Source of the DNA: Streptomyces sp. D2-8
GTDB taxonomy: Bacteria > Actinomycetota > Actinomycetes > Streptomycetales > Streptomycetaceae
Direction of reading: 5' to 3'
NCBI RefSeq assembly: GCF_023184515.1
Contig: NZ_JAAHBP010000021.1
Location: 1-64,000, forward strand
Length of the DNA stretch: 64,000 nucleotides
Part shown: positions 33,432-42,591 of the stretch, piece by piece
How positions within the stretch are numbered: position 1 is the first letter of the stretch
Layout: every line of letters begins with the position of its first letter
Notes under the pieces: model-generated
What the model was told of the DNA's origin: nothing
Seen by the model: the letters and a program-made list of their open reading frames with translations, nothing else
Database searches by the model: none
Made by a program: the position numbers and the translations under genes

Positions 33432-36185
33432 TCACGTCAGGGTCTTCGGGTCGGCTGCCTCTTCGTCCGGGGGTGTGTCCGCTTCGGCCGGTGTCGGGAC
33501 GGGCTGCCGGCTGACCTCGGGCAGGGCCTGTTCGGCCCAGATCACCTTGCCCTGCGGGGTGTACCGGGTGCCCCAGCGCTCAGCCATCTGCGACACCAGG
33601 AACAGGCCCCGGCCTCCCTCGTCGGTCGTCGCGGCATATCGCAGATGCGGTGAGGTGCTGCTGCCGTCGGCCACCTCGCAGATCAGCGTGCGGTCGCGGA
33701 TCAGCCGCACGTGGATCGGCCCGGCGCTGTAGCGGATGGCGTTGGTGATGAGCTCGCTCAGGATGAGTTCCATGGTGAAGCCGAACTCCGACAGGTCCCA
33801 TGCTTCGAGCCTTCGGGACACAGCGTCGCGCATACCCGAGACGGCGGCCGGGTCCGCCGGTACATCCCAGTCGGCGATGCGGTCGCGCGGCAGTGCCCGA
33901 GTGCGGGCGACGAGCAGGGCGACATCGTCCTTGGGGCGATCGGGGAGCAGGCTGTCCAGCACGTCCTGGCAGGTCTCCTCGGGCGGCCGGCCGGAGTGGC
34001 CCGTCAGCGCGTCGCGCAGCAGTTCCATTCCCACGTCCAGGTCGCGTCTGCGGTCCTCGATGAGTCCGTCGGTGTACAGGACGAGCTGGGTTCCCTCCGC
34101 GAGGCACAGCTCAGCGGTCTGGAAGGGCATGCCGCCGAGGCCCAGGGGCGGACCGGCCGGCACGTCCGGGAAGGAGACGGTTCCGTCGGGCTGGACCAGC
34201 GCGGGCGCCAGATGCCCCGCACGCGCCATGACGTAGTGGCGCGTCACGGGGTCGTAGATCCCGTACAGGCAGGTGGCGCCCACAACGCCCGCCGCGCCCT
34301 CCGCCGTCTCGTTCTGGTCGATGCGCCCGACCAGGTCGTCCAGATGGCTCAGCAACTCGTCGGGGGGCAGATCGAGGGCGGAGAAGTTGTGCACCGCGGT
34401 CCGCAGTCGTCCCATCGTGGCGGCGGCGTGCAGGCCGTGGCCGACCACATCGCCGACGGCCAGTGCCACCCGGCTCCCCGGCAGGGGAATCACGTCGAAC
34501 CAGTCTCCGCCCACGCCCGACTGGGCGGGGAGGTAGCGGTAGGCGATGTCGAGGGCGTTCTGCTCCGGCATGGCCTGTGGCAGCAGGCTGCGCTGGAGGG
34601 TGACTGCCAGAGCGTGCTCGCGGGTGTAGCGGCGGGCGTTGTCGATGCTGATCGCGGCACGGGCCACCAGCTCCTCCGCCAGCGACAGATCCTCTTCGTC
34701 GAAGGGCTCATGCGGGTGCGCGCGCCAGAAATTGGCCATGCCCAGCACGACGCCACGGGCCTGGATGGGGGCGCTGATGAGGGAGTGGATGCCGTGGTCG
34801 ATGATCGCCTTGGCGCGCTCGGGGTCCTGCACGCGCCAGCCCGTGGCGGTCGGCAGATCCCTCACCAACTGGGACCGGCCGCTGCCGTAGCCGCGCGCCT
34901 GGGGCGTGGAGGGAAGGTAGTCGAAAAGCCGGCCTTGTTCGGAGAGCGGATGGTCGTCCTGAATGCCGCACACGGCCGCGCGTCGCATGCCCGTCGCCGT
35001 GAGGGCCGGCTCCTCGCCGTGCAGGACGGCGTCGGCCAGGTCCACGGTGACGAAGTCCGCGAAGCGAGGAATCGGGACCTGCGCCAACTCGTCGGCGGTG
35101 CGCAGCACGTCCAGGGAGGTACCGATGCGCAGTCCGGCGTCGTACAGCAGCCTGAGCCGCTCCCGTGCCACCTCCGCCCTGCCGGTCACCGCCTGCAGCT
35201 CGGTGGAGTCGCGCAGTGTCACCACCGTTCCCTCGGGACCTCCCCCGAAGTCCGTGGGCCGTTGGTTGACCGCGAGCAGCCGCTCGCCCGCGAGGTGCAC
35301 CTCGTCGGTGGCCTCGCGCGCGGAGGCGAGCAGCGCCTTCATCTCGGGATCGAGGCCCGGCAGCTGCGAGACGGGCTGCCCCTCGACGTCGGGGGGCAGC
35401 TCCAGCAGGCGTCTGGCCTCGTCGTTCGCCAGCATCAGCTGCCCGTCGGCGGCCACGATCAGCACCCCTTCCCGAACGGAGTGGAGCACCGTGTCGTGGT
35501 GCTCGTACATCAGGGTCATCTCGTCCGGGGCCAGGCTGTGTGTCTGGCGTCGCAGCCGCCTGCCCACCAGCGCCGTCACACCGGTGGACAGCACGAGCGC
35601 CGCGGCCCCGGCGCCCAGGATGATCGGTAGTTGCCGGGCCAACTGACTTTCGACGTTCTCGACCTTCATCCCGGCCGAGACGAGGGCCACCACCTTGCTG
35701 TCGGCGTTCTCGACCGGGACCGTGGCCTGTACCTCGCGACCGAGCGGGCCGTCGACGCTCTCCACGTAGACCTTCCCCGCCAGCGACGGCCCGATCTCGC
35801 CCACGAACCGCTTTCCGATTCGGTCCGGCAAGGGGTGCGTGTACCGGATGCCCTCGGTGTCCATGACCACGATGAAGTCGACGCCGGCGGCCCGGCGTGC
35901 CGCCTCGGTGAGCGGCTGGAGAATCTTGCTCGGATCCGGGGTCTGCAATGCCGCCAGGACGCCTGGTGAGTGCGCGAAGGTCTGTGCCACGGCCGTGGAG
36001 CGCCGCCTGGCCTCGGCGTTGTTGTCCCGCTCCGACTGCAGGATGAGAGCGATGACGCCGCAGGCCACGAGCAGCACTACCAGAGCCACCTGGAAAACAA
36101 GCACCTGCCCGGCCACGCTCCGCGTGCCCTTGCCCAGGAGGCGCTTGACTGACAGGCGTCGAAAACGGGCGAAAGGATTCGCCAT
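33432..36185 (-). CDS. Membrane sensor SpoIIE-type PP2C phosphatase with PAS, GAF and anti-sigma-kinase-like domains
   Basis: A 917-residue multidomain signalling protein starting at ATG 36183-36185. In order: membrane helix (about 25-48, VLVFQVALVVLLVACGVIALI); extracellular single-Cache-like sensor (about 50-180, with VDFIVVMDTEGIRYTHPLPD, as in CitA/DcuS-type sensors); second helix (about 188-208); PAS (about 220-330, EGVLIVAADGQLMLANDEAR); GAF (about 350-510); SpoIIE phosphatase (about 530-725) with metal-binding GGDWFDVIP and GDVVGHGLHAA plus LVLYTDGLIEDRR; HATPase_c_2 domain (about 760-890) with ELITNAIRYSAG and DEGGRGLFLV, like RsbW/SpoIIAB kinases. It can dephosphorylate STAS anti-sigma antagonists and perhaps bind a sigma factor itself. 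It is divergent from a second SpoIIE phosphatase gene. Confidence 0.93.
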   Translation of the reverse strand: MANPFARFRRLSVKRLLGKGTRSVAGQVLVFQVALVVLLVACGVIALILQSERDNNAEARRRSTAVAQTFAHSPGVLAALQTPDPSKILQPLTEAARRAAGVDFIVVMDTEGIRYTHPLPDRIGKRFVGEIGPSLAGKVYVESVDGPLGREVQATVPVENADSKVVALVSAGMKVENVESQLARQLPIILGAGAAALVLSTGVTALVGRRLRRQTHSLAPDEMTLMYEHHDTVLHSVREGVLIVAADGQLMLANDEARRLLELPPDVEGQPVSQLPGLDPEMKALLASAREATDEVHLAGERLLAVNQRPTDFGGGPEGTVVTLRDSTELQAVTGRAEVARERLRLLYDAGLRIGTSLDVLRTADELAQVPIPRFADFVTVDLADAVLHGEEPALTATGMRRAAVCGIQDDHPLSEQGRLFDYLPSTPQARGYGSGRSQLVRDLPTATGWRVQDPERAKAIIDHGIHSLISAPIQARGVVLGMANFWRAHPHEPFDEEDLSLAEELVARAAISIDNARRYTREHALAVTLQRSLLPQAMPEQNALDIAYRYLPAQSGVGGDWFDVIPLPGSRVALAVGDVVGHGLHAAATMGRLRTAVHNFSALDLPPDELLSHLDDLVGRIDQNETAEGAAGVVGATCLYGIYDPVTRHYVMARAGHLAPALVQPDGTVSFPDVPAGPPLGLGGMPFQTAELCLAEGTQLVLYTDGLIEDRRRDLDVGMELLRDALTGHSGRPPEETCQDVLDSLLPDRPKDDVALLVARTRALPRDRIADWDVPADPAAVSGMRDAVSRRLEAWDLSEFGFTMELILSELITNAIRYSAGPIHVRLIRDRTLICEVADGSSTSPHLRYAATTDEGGRGLFLVSQMAERWGTRYTPQGKVIWAEQALPEVSRQPVPTPAEADTPPDEEAADPKTLT

Positions 36186-36310
36186 GCGACCTTTCTAGCA
36201 TCGGTGATCCCAAGTGGCCAGGGCTCGGCTCCTCCGGGCGTGACCGTCCGGCGCGCGTTTCCCCCGTGCGACGCATGATCCTTCTGCGCTCAATGTCTCA
36301 TTAGGCCGAT

Positions 36311-37450
36311 ATGATGCATTTTGTGATCATGTCTGCATGGCCGTGGCGCCGTCGCCCCGCCTACAGCGGTCGATGGGAAGCTGCCCGGCTGTCACCCCTC
36401 ATCCTGACCGCCCTCATCGCCGGCCTAGCGTTCTCCACGCCCAGGGAGATCGCCTTCAGCCGCCTTCTGCCCGCCGCGCCCGCCCTGGCCGCCGCGATGT
36501 GGCCCGTGCTCCCCACGATCCTCATGGGGGCCTTCTGCCTGCTGCTCATGATCGTCCTCAGCTTCTTCCACACCGATCTGGGGACCCAGTACACGGCGGC
36601 CGCGATCATCGCGGTCACCTTGGCGGCCGCATACGGGAGTCATGTCCGACTCCAGCGTGAGGAAATGCTCTTCCAGATCCGGCTCGTCGCCGACGCAGCC
36701 CAGAAGGTGCTGCTGCGCCCGCTGCCACGCCGCATCGAGGGTGTCGAGATCGAGTCGCTGTACCTGGCGGCCCAGGAGCAGGCCCGGATCGGCGGCGACT
36801 TCTATGAGGCGATCGGAACACCGCACGGGGTCCGGCTGCTCATCGGCGACGTACGGGGCAAGGGCCTGTCCGCAGTGGGGGCGGCCTCGGCGGTGATCAG
36901 TTGCTTCAGGGAGGCCGCCTACGACGAGCCCGACCTGCAGGGCGTCATCCACCGCCTCGAGACCGCCGTCACGCGCCACAGCGCTGCGTTTCCGGCCCAG
37001 GACCAGCCCGAGCACTTCGCCACCGCTCTCCTCGCAGAGATCCCGCACGACGGCGGCTACGTACGACTTCTCAACTGCGGGCATCCCCCGCCGCTGATCG
37101 CGCATCACGGAAAGGTCCGGGTCCTGGTCCCTACCATCGCCTCCCCGCCACTCAACCTCGCAGCGCTCATCGGCGACCGCTACTGGGTCGACGTCGTCGC
37201 CTTCGGCCCGGGGGACCAGTTGCTGCTCTACACGGACGGCGTATCGGAGGCCCGGGACCACGCGGGCGAGTTCTTCCCGCTGCCGGACTGGATGCGGCGG
37301 CAGGGCCTGGAGCGGCCCCGCGAGCTGCTCGACCAACTGCACCGGGCTCTGCTGCAGCACAGCGGCGGAAGACTCGACGACGACATCGCGGCCCTCGCGC
37401 TGAGGTCCTCCACCGCGCAGGATCGGGGAGCCGGCGGCGTCAAGGGCTGA
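36311..37450 (+). CDS. Membrane-bound SpoIIE-type PP2C phosphatase
   Basis: A 379-residue protein. Start ATG is uncertain (36311, 36314 or 36329), as no strong Shine-Dalgarno sequence precedes any of them. About three membrane helices fill residues 20-115 (LSPLILTALIAGLAFST, WPVLPTILMGAFCLLLMIV, TAAAIIAVTLAAAYGSH). The PP2C/SpoIIE domain covers about 130-360: ARIGGDFYEAI and IGDVRGKGLSAVG bind metal, and LLLYTDGVSEARD and LDDDIAALAL complete the family signature. It is a short, PAS-free phosphatase common in Streptomyces with presumed STAS-protein substrates. It diverges from the large sensor phosphatase, with 125 bp between starts. Confidence 0.9.
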   Translation: MMHFVIMSAWPWRRRPAYSGRWEAARLSPLILTALIAGLAFSTPREIAFSRLLPAAPALAAAMWPVLPTILMGAFCLLLMIVLSFFHTDLGTQYTAAAIIAVTLAAAYGSHVRLQREEMLFQIRLVADAAQKVLLRPLPRRIEGVEIESLYLAAQEQARIGGDFYEAIGTPHGVRLLIGDVRGKGLSAVGAASAVISCFREAAYDEPDLQGVIHRLETAVTRHSAAFPAQDQPEHFATALLAEIPHDGGYVRLLNCGHPPPLIAHHGKVRVLVPTIASPPLNLAALIGDRYWVDVVAFGPGDQLLLYTDGVSEARDHAGEFFPLPDWMRRQGLERPRELLDQLHRALLQHSGGRLDDDIAALALRSSTAQDRGAGGVKG

Positions 37451-37698
37451 GCCTTCGTGTGCGCATGCCGGAAATCCGCAGGTCCTGGCTCTGGCCGAAT
37501 GAGTTGCCGCACCACTCGATGGCCGTGCCGATGAGGCCGGCGGCGACGATGCGCTTGACGCCGGCGGGTTCTGTACCGGCAGCTGGCTGGGGCGCGCGGT
37601 GGACCGGCCCGGTGTGGCCGACGGTGAACAGTGAACCGGTTCACGGACTGGTCCCAGAGGTTCAGAATCTCGCGTGTGGTGCCGTTCGACGCGGCCAT
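37451..37698 (-). pseudogene. N-terminal remnant of a metabolite:H+ symporter (MFS) gene
   Basis: On the minus strand a near-perfect ribosome-binding site (GGAAAGGAGGGG) precedes ATG 37696-37698 encoding MAASNGTTREILNLWDQ. After a frameshift the sequence reads GVKRIVAAGLIGTAIEWCGN, matching the first membrane helix of MHS-family transporters (usually RRV-x-x-ASLIGTTIEWYDFF). The rest is lost. The intact start suggests recent decay. It could have been a partner of the choline or betaine genes to its right, but they are divergent. Confidence 0.6.
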
Positions 37699-37757
37699 CC
37701 CCTCCTTTCCGTCGCTTAAACAGACCGGACGCAGTAGTCCCTCCCCGGTTGAGCCGA

Positions 37758-37769
37758 ATGCAGCTGCAT
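37758..37769. promoter_or_regulatory. 12-bp palindrome upstream of the choline dehydrogenase gene
   Basis: ATGCAGCTGCAT is a perfect dyad 75 bp before the dehydrogenase start and 59 bp before the MFS remnant start. It could be a regulator site for the divergent pair. No regulator of the BetI type is encoded nearby. Confidence 0.4.
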
Positions 37770-37844
37770 CGTTGTGCGCCGGAAATTCCCGCCGCCTAGG
37801 TTTGGTGCGTAACACAGGGTGGTGCAACGAATCCGAGGAGCGGC

Positions 37845-39503
37845 ATGGGCCGGACGGAGTACGACTACATCATCGTCGGCGGGGGCTCGGCCGGATGCGC
37901 GCTGGCCAATCGGCTCAGCGCGGACCGGGAGAACAAGGTCCTCGTACTGGAGGCCGGCCGCCCGGACTGGATCTGGGACATCTTCACGCACATGCCGGCC
38001 GCGCTGACGATGGTCATCGGCAATCGTTTCTACGACTGGTGCTACGAATCGGAGCCTGAGCCGTTCATGGACGGCCGGCGCGTCACCCAGGGCCGAGGGA
38101 AACTGCTCGGCGGATCGAGTTCCATCAATGGGATGATTTTCCAGCGTGGAAATCCCATGGACCTGGAACGCTGGGCGGCCGACCCGGGCATGGAGACCTG
38201 GGACTACGCGCACTGCCTGCCGTATTACAAGCGCATGGAGCACTGCGTGGCCGGGGCCGACGAGTGGCGCGGCCAGGGCGGCCCGCTGTGGCTGGAGCGC
38301 GGTCCGGCGAAGAACCCGCTGTTCTCCGCGTTCCTCGAGGCGGCGCAGCAGGCCGGCTACCCGCTGACCTCCGATGTCAACGGCTACCGCCAGGAGGGGT
38401 TCGCCCGCTTCGACCGCAACATCCGGCGGGGCAGGCGCTGGTCGGCCGCCCGTGCCTACCTCCACCCGGTGAAGAAGAGGCCGAACCTGACGGTGCAGTG
38501 CTTCTCGCAGGTGGACCGCGTGCTGTTCAAGGGCAAGCGCGCGGTGGGTGTGGACTACCGCAGGTGGGGCCGGGAACGCCGGCGGGCCTTCGGCGGCGAG
38601 GTGATCCTCTGCGGAGGTGCCATCAACACGCCGCAGCTGCTGCAACTCTCCGGGATCGGCAACCCCGACGAACTGCGGCCGCTGGGTGTCGACATGGTGC
38701 ACGAGCTGCGCGGTGTCGGTGAGAACCTCCAGGACCACCTCGAGGTCTATGTGCAGCACGCCTGCAAGCTGCCGATCTCGTACAACCCGTCACTCAAATG
38801 GTCCCGGCGACCCGCGATCGGTCTCCAGTGGCTGCTCTTTCGCACCGGACCGGCGGCGACCAACCATTTCGAGGCAGGCGGGTTCGTGCGCGGCAACGAC
38901 GTCGTGCGCTATCCCAATCTGATGTTCCACTTCCTGCCCATCGCGGTGCGCTACGACGGCACACCGGTTGACGCCGAGCACGGCTATCAGGTGCACATCG
39001 GACCCATGTATTCGGATGTGCGCGGGTCGGTGAAAATCAAGTCCCGGGATCCGAGGGCGTATCCGGCGCTGAGGTTCAATTATCTGTCCACCCCCAACGA
39101 CCGGAAGGAATGGGTGGAGGCGATCCGCGTCGCGCGCGAGATCCTGTCCCAGCCGGCCTTCGCCCTGTACGACGGGGGCGAGTTGTCACCGGGCCCCGCG
39201 GTCGAGACGGACGAGGAGATCCTGGAATGGGTTGCCCGTGACGCCGAGACCGCGTACCACCCGTCCTGCACCGCCCGCATGGGCGTCGACGAGATGTCGG
39301 TGCTGGACCCCACCTCCATGCGGGTGCACGGCGTCGAAGGGCTGCGCGTCGTCGACGCCTCCGCGATGCCGTATCTCACCAACGGAAACATCTATGCGCC
39401 GGTGATGATGCTCGCCGAGAAGTCGGCCGACCTCATCCTCGGCAACACCCCCCTGCCCCCTGCCACAGCCGACTTCCATCGGCACAGCGCACAGGAGAGC
39501 TGA
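37845..39503 (+). CDS. betA: Choline dehydrogenase, GMC oxidoreductase family
   Basis: A 552-residue FAD enzyme from ATG 37845, preceded by GAGGAG. The Rossmann motif DYIIVGGGSAGCALANRLS lies at the N-terminus. GMC signature 1 is GRGKLLGGSSSINGMIF; signature 2 is GAINTPQLLQLSGIG. The C-terminal catalytic His lies in AYHPSCTARMG, and the FAD-binding end reads GNIYAPVMMLAEK. The size and motifs fit BetA, which oxidises choline to betaine aldehyde and onward. The following gene, 4 bp away, encodes a betaine/choline transporter, which strongly supports choline as substrate. No betaine-aldehyde dehydrogenase gene is adjacent; BetA enzymes can carry out both oxidation steps. Other GMC alcohol oxidases remain possible. 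Confidence 0.85.
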   Translation: MGRTEYDYIIVGGGSAGCALANRLSADRENKVLVLEAGRPDWIWDIFTHMPAALTMVIGNRFYDWCYESEPEPFMDGRRVTQGRGKLLGGSSSINGMIFQRGNPMDLERWAADPGMETWDYAHCLPYYKRMEHCVAGADEWRGQGGPLWLERGPAKNPLFSAFLEAAQQAGYPLTSDVNGYRQEGFARFDRNIRRGRRWSAARAYLHPVKKRPNLTVQCFSQVDRVLFKGKRAVGVDYRRWGRERRRAFGGEVILCGGAINTPQLLQLSGIGNPDELRPLGVDMVHELRGVGENLQDHLEVYVQHACKLPISYNPSLKWSRRPAIGLQWLLFRTGPAATNHFEAGGFVRGNDVVRYPNLMFHFLPIAVRYDGTPVDAEHGYQVHIGPMYSDVRGSVKIKSRDPRAYPALRFNYLSTPNDRKEWVEAIRVAREILSQPAFALYDGGELSPGPAVETDEEILEWVARDAETAYHPSCTARMGVDEMSVLDPTSMRVHGVEGLRVVDASAMPYLTNGNIYAPVMMLAEKSADLILGNTPLPPATADFHRHSAQES

Positions 39504-39507
39504 CACC

Positions 39508-41643
39508 GTGTCGATCGACGGAGGAAGCGGCGGCTTGCCGGAGCCGCAGACCCCGGCAGCAACGGTCACCGGCCCGGGAAGGGAGAGCAGGCTCAAGCCC
39601 GTCGTGTTCTTCGGGTCGTCCGTGCTCATCCTCGCCATCTCGATCTGGGCGATGATCACCCCGTCGGGCGCCGAGGACACCATCGGCGTCGTGGTGGACT
39701 GGATCTCCTCGGTCTTCGGCTGGTACTACTTCCTCGCCGCCACCCTGTATCTGCTGTTCGTCGTCTTCGTTGCCGCGTCCCGGTACGGAGCCATCAAACT
39801 GGGACCGCAGCACTCCACCCCCGACTACGGGTTGTTCGCCTGGGCCACCATGCTGTTCGCGGCGGGTATCGGCATCGACCTGATGTTCTTCTCGGTCGCC
39901 GGGCCGGTCAGCCACTACCTGGCCCCGCCGGAGGGCGACCCGGAGACCGTCGAGGCAGCGCGGCAGGCGGTCGTGTGGACCCTGTTCCACTACGGCATCA
40001 CCGGGTGGGCGATGTACGCGCTGATGGGCATGACGCTCGGCTATTTCGCCTTCCGCTACAACCTTCCGCTGGCGATCCGGTCCGCGCTGTACCCGATCAT
40101 CGGCAAGCGCATCCACGGCGGGATCGGCGACGCGGTCGACCTCGCGGCCATCATCGGCACGGTTTTCGGCATCTCCGTGTCGCTCGGCATCGGCGTCGTG
40201 CAGTTGAACTACGGGCTGACGTTCCTCTTCGACATCCCGCAGGGAACCGCCGCGCAGATCGGCCTGATCGCCGTCGCCGTGGTCCTGTCCACGGTGTCTG
40301 CCGTGGCCGGTGTGGACCGGGGCATCAGGCGTCTGTCCGAGCTCAACGTCGTCCTCGCCATCATCCTGATGCTCTACATGCTGTTCGTCGACAGCCCGAT
40401 CCGGATCCTCAACAGCCTCATCCTCAACATCGGCGACTACGTCAGCCGCTTCCCGTCGATGACGCTGAACACCTTCGCCTACGACCAGCCGACCGACTGG
40501 CTCAATGCCTGGACGCTGTTCTTCTGGGCCTGGTGGGTCGCCTGGGCGCCGTTCGTCGGGCTGTTCCTGGCGAGGATCTCGCGCGGCCGCACCATCCGGC
40601 AGTTCGTGGCGGCGACGCTGGTCATCCCGTTCCTGTTCACGCTCACCTTCCTGTCCGTCTTCGGCAACAGCGCGCTGGGCCTGGTACGGGCAGGCAACGC
40701 CGAATTCGGCGAGACCGCCGCCAACGCCCCCGAACAGGGCTTCTACGAACTGCTCGCACAGTTCCCCGGAGCCACGTTCAGCGCCGGACTGGCCACCTTC
40801 GTCGGGCTGCTGCTCTACGTCACCTCGGCGGACTCCGGCGCCCTGGTGATGAGCAACCTCAGCTCGCATCTGCGGACCCCGCTCACCGACGCGCCTGCCG
40901 TGCTGCGCATCTTCTGGGCGGGAGCGACCGGCCTGCTGACCCTGGCCATGCTCCTCGTCGGGGGTGTGGCAGCGCTGACCGACGCGACGATCATCATGGG
41001 CCTGCCGTTCTCGTTCGTGATGTTCCTGATCATCTGGGGCCTGTACAAAGCGCTGCGCGTCGAACGCATGCGGGAGGACGCGCTCACCACCACCCTGCCG
41101 TCGTCGCTGTCCGGGCGCATGGTGCCGGCCGGCCGGGGACCGGAATGGACCTGGCGGCAGCGTCTGGCCAGGGCGATGAGCTTCCCCAGCCACCGGACCG
41201 CGGTGAGATTCGTCGAGGAGGCATGCCGCCCCGCGCTCGCGGACGTCGCCGAGGAGCTGAGCCGGCAGGGCGCGGAGGCGACGATCATCGAGGGGACCGA
41301 CGAGGCGAACGGCCTCCCGCACTTGGAGCTGCGGGTCCCGATGGGCGGCAACGAGGTCTTCACCTACCACGTGCGGCCGGTCGAGGTGCCCACCCCGACG
41401 TTCGCCCACCGAGTGGTCACCGAACACGACACCTATGTGCGGTACGAAGTGCACCTCGCCGAGGGCAGCCAGGGCTACGACGTGATGGGCTACAGCAAGG
41501 AGCAGCTCATCGGCAACATCCTCGACCAGTACGAGCGGTACCTGGAGTTCCTGCGGCTGCACCGGGAGGCCACCGCGCGCTCGGCGCTGCCCGACCACCG
41601 GCCCGACACGGCCGAGGCGCATCTGCCCGACAAGGACGTCTGA
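39508..41643 (+). CDS. betT: BCCT-family choline/glycine betaine transporter
   Basis: A 711-residue membrane protein, GTG start 4 bp after betA, with AGGAG overlapping the betA end. About twelve helices span residues 25-520. The BCCT hallmark is WTLFFWAWWVAWAPFVGLF followed by ARISRGRTIRQF. A glycine-rich first segment and GIGIDLMFFSVAGP also fit the family. A hydrophilic C-terminal domain of about 180 residues follows, as in the osmotically regulated BetT/BetP group, where such tails tune activity. It should import choline with protons or sodium for BetA. Together the two genes would make the osmoprotectant glycine betaine. Confidence 0.92.
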   Translation: MSIDGGSGGLPEPQTPAATVTGPGRESRLKPVVFFGSSVLILAISIWAMITPSGAEDTIGVVVDWISSVFGWYYFLAATLYLLFVVFVAASRYGAIKLGPQHSTPDYGLFAWATMLFAAGIGIDLMFFSVAGPVSHYLAPPEGDPETVEAARQAVVWTLFHYGITGWAMYALMGMTLGYFAFRYNLPLAIRSALYPIIGKRIHGGIGDAVDLAAIIGTVFGISVSLGIGVVQLNYGLTFLFDIPQGTAAQIGLIAVAVVLSTVSAVAGVDRGIRRLSELNVVLAIILMLYMLFVDSPIRILNSLILNIGDYVSRFPSMTLNTFAYDQPTDWLNAWTLFFWAWWVAWAPFVGLFLARISRGRTIRQFVAATLVIPFLFTLTFLSVFGNSALGLVRAGNAEFGETAANAPEQGFYELLAQFPGATFSAGLATFVGLLLYVTSADSGALVMSNLSSHLRTPLTDAPAVLRIFWAGATGLLTLAMLLVGGVAALTDATIIMGLPFSFVMFLIIWGLYKALRVERMREDALTTTLPSSLSGRMVPAGRGPEWTWRQRLARAMSFPSHRTAVRFVEEACRPALADVAEELSRQGAEATIIEGTDEANGLPHLELRVPMGGNEVFTYHVRPVEVPTPTFAHRVVTEHDTYVRYEVHLAEGSQGYDVMGYSKEQLIGNILDQYERYLEFLRLHREATARSALPDHRPDTAEAHLPDKDV

Positions 41644-42154
41644 CGGCGGGCGCCGGGCACGTCGAAGCCGGACGGGCGCCAGAGCCGGCCCGGCACGGAC
41701 GTGGAGGATGGCGAGGACGGCGAAGTCGTTCGTCGCCGCCCGGCTCGATGAGCAGCTCGTCGCAGAGCACGCCGGGGGGCTCGCGGGCCAGGGCGGCGGG
41801 CTCCCCTTACGGACTGCGTGGTCCGCACCCGGGCGATGCCGCGGGCCACGTCATCGACGGGGAGATGGTTCGGGCGGGCCACGGGCCGGCTTCCGAGGTT
41901 CTGACGGGGCCGGCCCCGCTCCTGAGCGTCGCGCACACCGCACCGGACCGATCACGGCCTCCCAACGCAGCACATCGGCGGGGACGGCGACCGTGTCGTA
42001 GCCCTCGAAGGCGACGAAGGAGGGCGCTTCGGCCAACGGCTCGCGCAGGGCCGCCTCGACGCGTGCACCGAGGGGACTGAGCCGCTCGGGCAGGTAGCGC
42101 AGGAACGGGCAACCGAATGTGTGCTCGGCTGAGCTGCCTTCCGAGCCGGTGCCG
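41644..42154. other. Intergenic region with an unassigned minus-strand coding-like frame
   Basis: About 510 bp between betT and the winged-helix gene. The minus-strand frame from about 42117 to 41851 reads HTFGCPFLRYLPERLSPLG and AFEGYDTVAVPADVLRWEAV, which looks protein-like, but it has no start codon with a ribosome-binding site and no family I recognise. It may be a remnant. Nothing else is supported. Confidence 0.4.
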
Positions 42155-42493
42155 CTACTGAGCGACCGGCTTCCTGGCCCGGTCGGTCTCGTCCCGCACC
42201 AGCAGGGAGAGCAGGGAAGCCACCGAGAGGCCGGCTTCGGCCGGGTGGCGCAGCACCTTGTCCGGCTCGATGCGGTAGGTGTTCGTGCGGCCGTCCCTGG
42301 TGTGGGAGAGGTAACCGTCCTGCTCGAGATCCGCGATGATCCGCGAGACGGCGCGCTCCGTGAGCCGACAGCGGGCGGCGATGTCACGGATGCGGACGTT
42401 CGGGTTGTCGGCGATGACTGCCAGTACGCGCGCGTGGCTGGTGACGAAGGTCCATCCGGTGTGGGACTCGGGCACTGCGACCATGCCCGGCAT
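42155..42493 (-). CDS. Winged helix-turn-helix regulator (MarR/ArsR-like)
   Basis: A 112-residue DNA-binding protein. Start assigned to ATG 42491-42493 (MPGMVAVPESHTGWTF); other in-frame ATGs at 42484 or upstream are possible. The winged helix spans about residues 15-85: VTSHARVLAVIADNPNVRIR, then AARCRLTERAVSRIIADLEQ as the recognition helix, and the wing SHTRDGRTNTYRIEP. Proteins of this size are common in actinobacteria and are annotated as helix-turn-helix or MarR-like regulators, without known ligand. It is divergent from the STAS gene, with about 100 bp between starts, so it may control it or itself. Confidence 0.82.
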   Translation of the reverse strand: MPGMVAVPESHTGWTFVTSHARVLAVIADNPNVRIRDIAARCRLTERAVSRIIADLEQDGYLSHTRDGRTNTYRIEPDKVLRHPAEAGLSVASLLSLLVRDETDRARKPVAQ

Positions 42494-42591
42494 TTTAAGG
42501 GGCACCGTTGCCGGAACGTAGATACGTGACATACTTTTCGTGCAACAGAGGACGTGCTCCCGTCGGGGAGAGTCACAGAAGGAGCCCGAAG

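Noticed and set aside
37631..37644. GTGAACCGGTTCAC as a firm operator
   Set aside because: It falls inside the early codons of the symporter remnant, so a coding coincidence cannot be excluded. It is kept only as a low-interest finding.
39433..41622. 729-codon minus-strand frame opposite betT
   Set aside because: Antisense shadow; the reading frame of betT carries all family motifs.
41851..42117. Possible small minus-strand gene between betT and the winged-helix gene
   Set aside because: The frame looks protein-like but has no plausible start or known motif. It is described only as an intergenic remnant.
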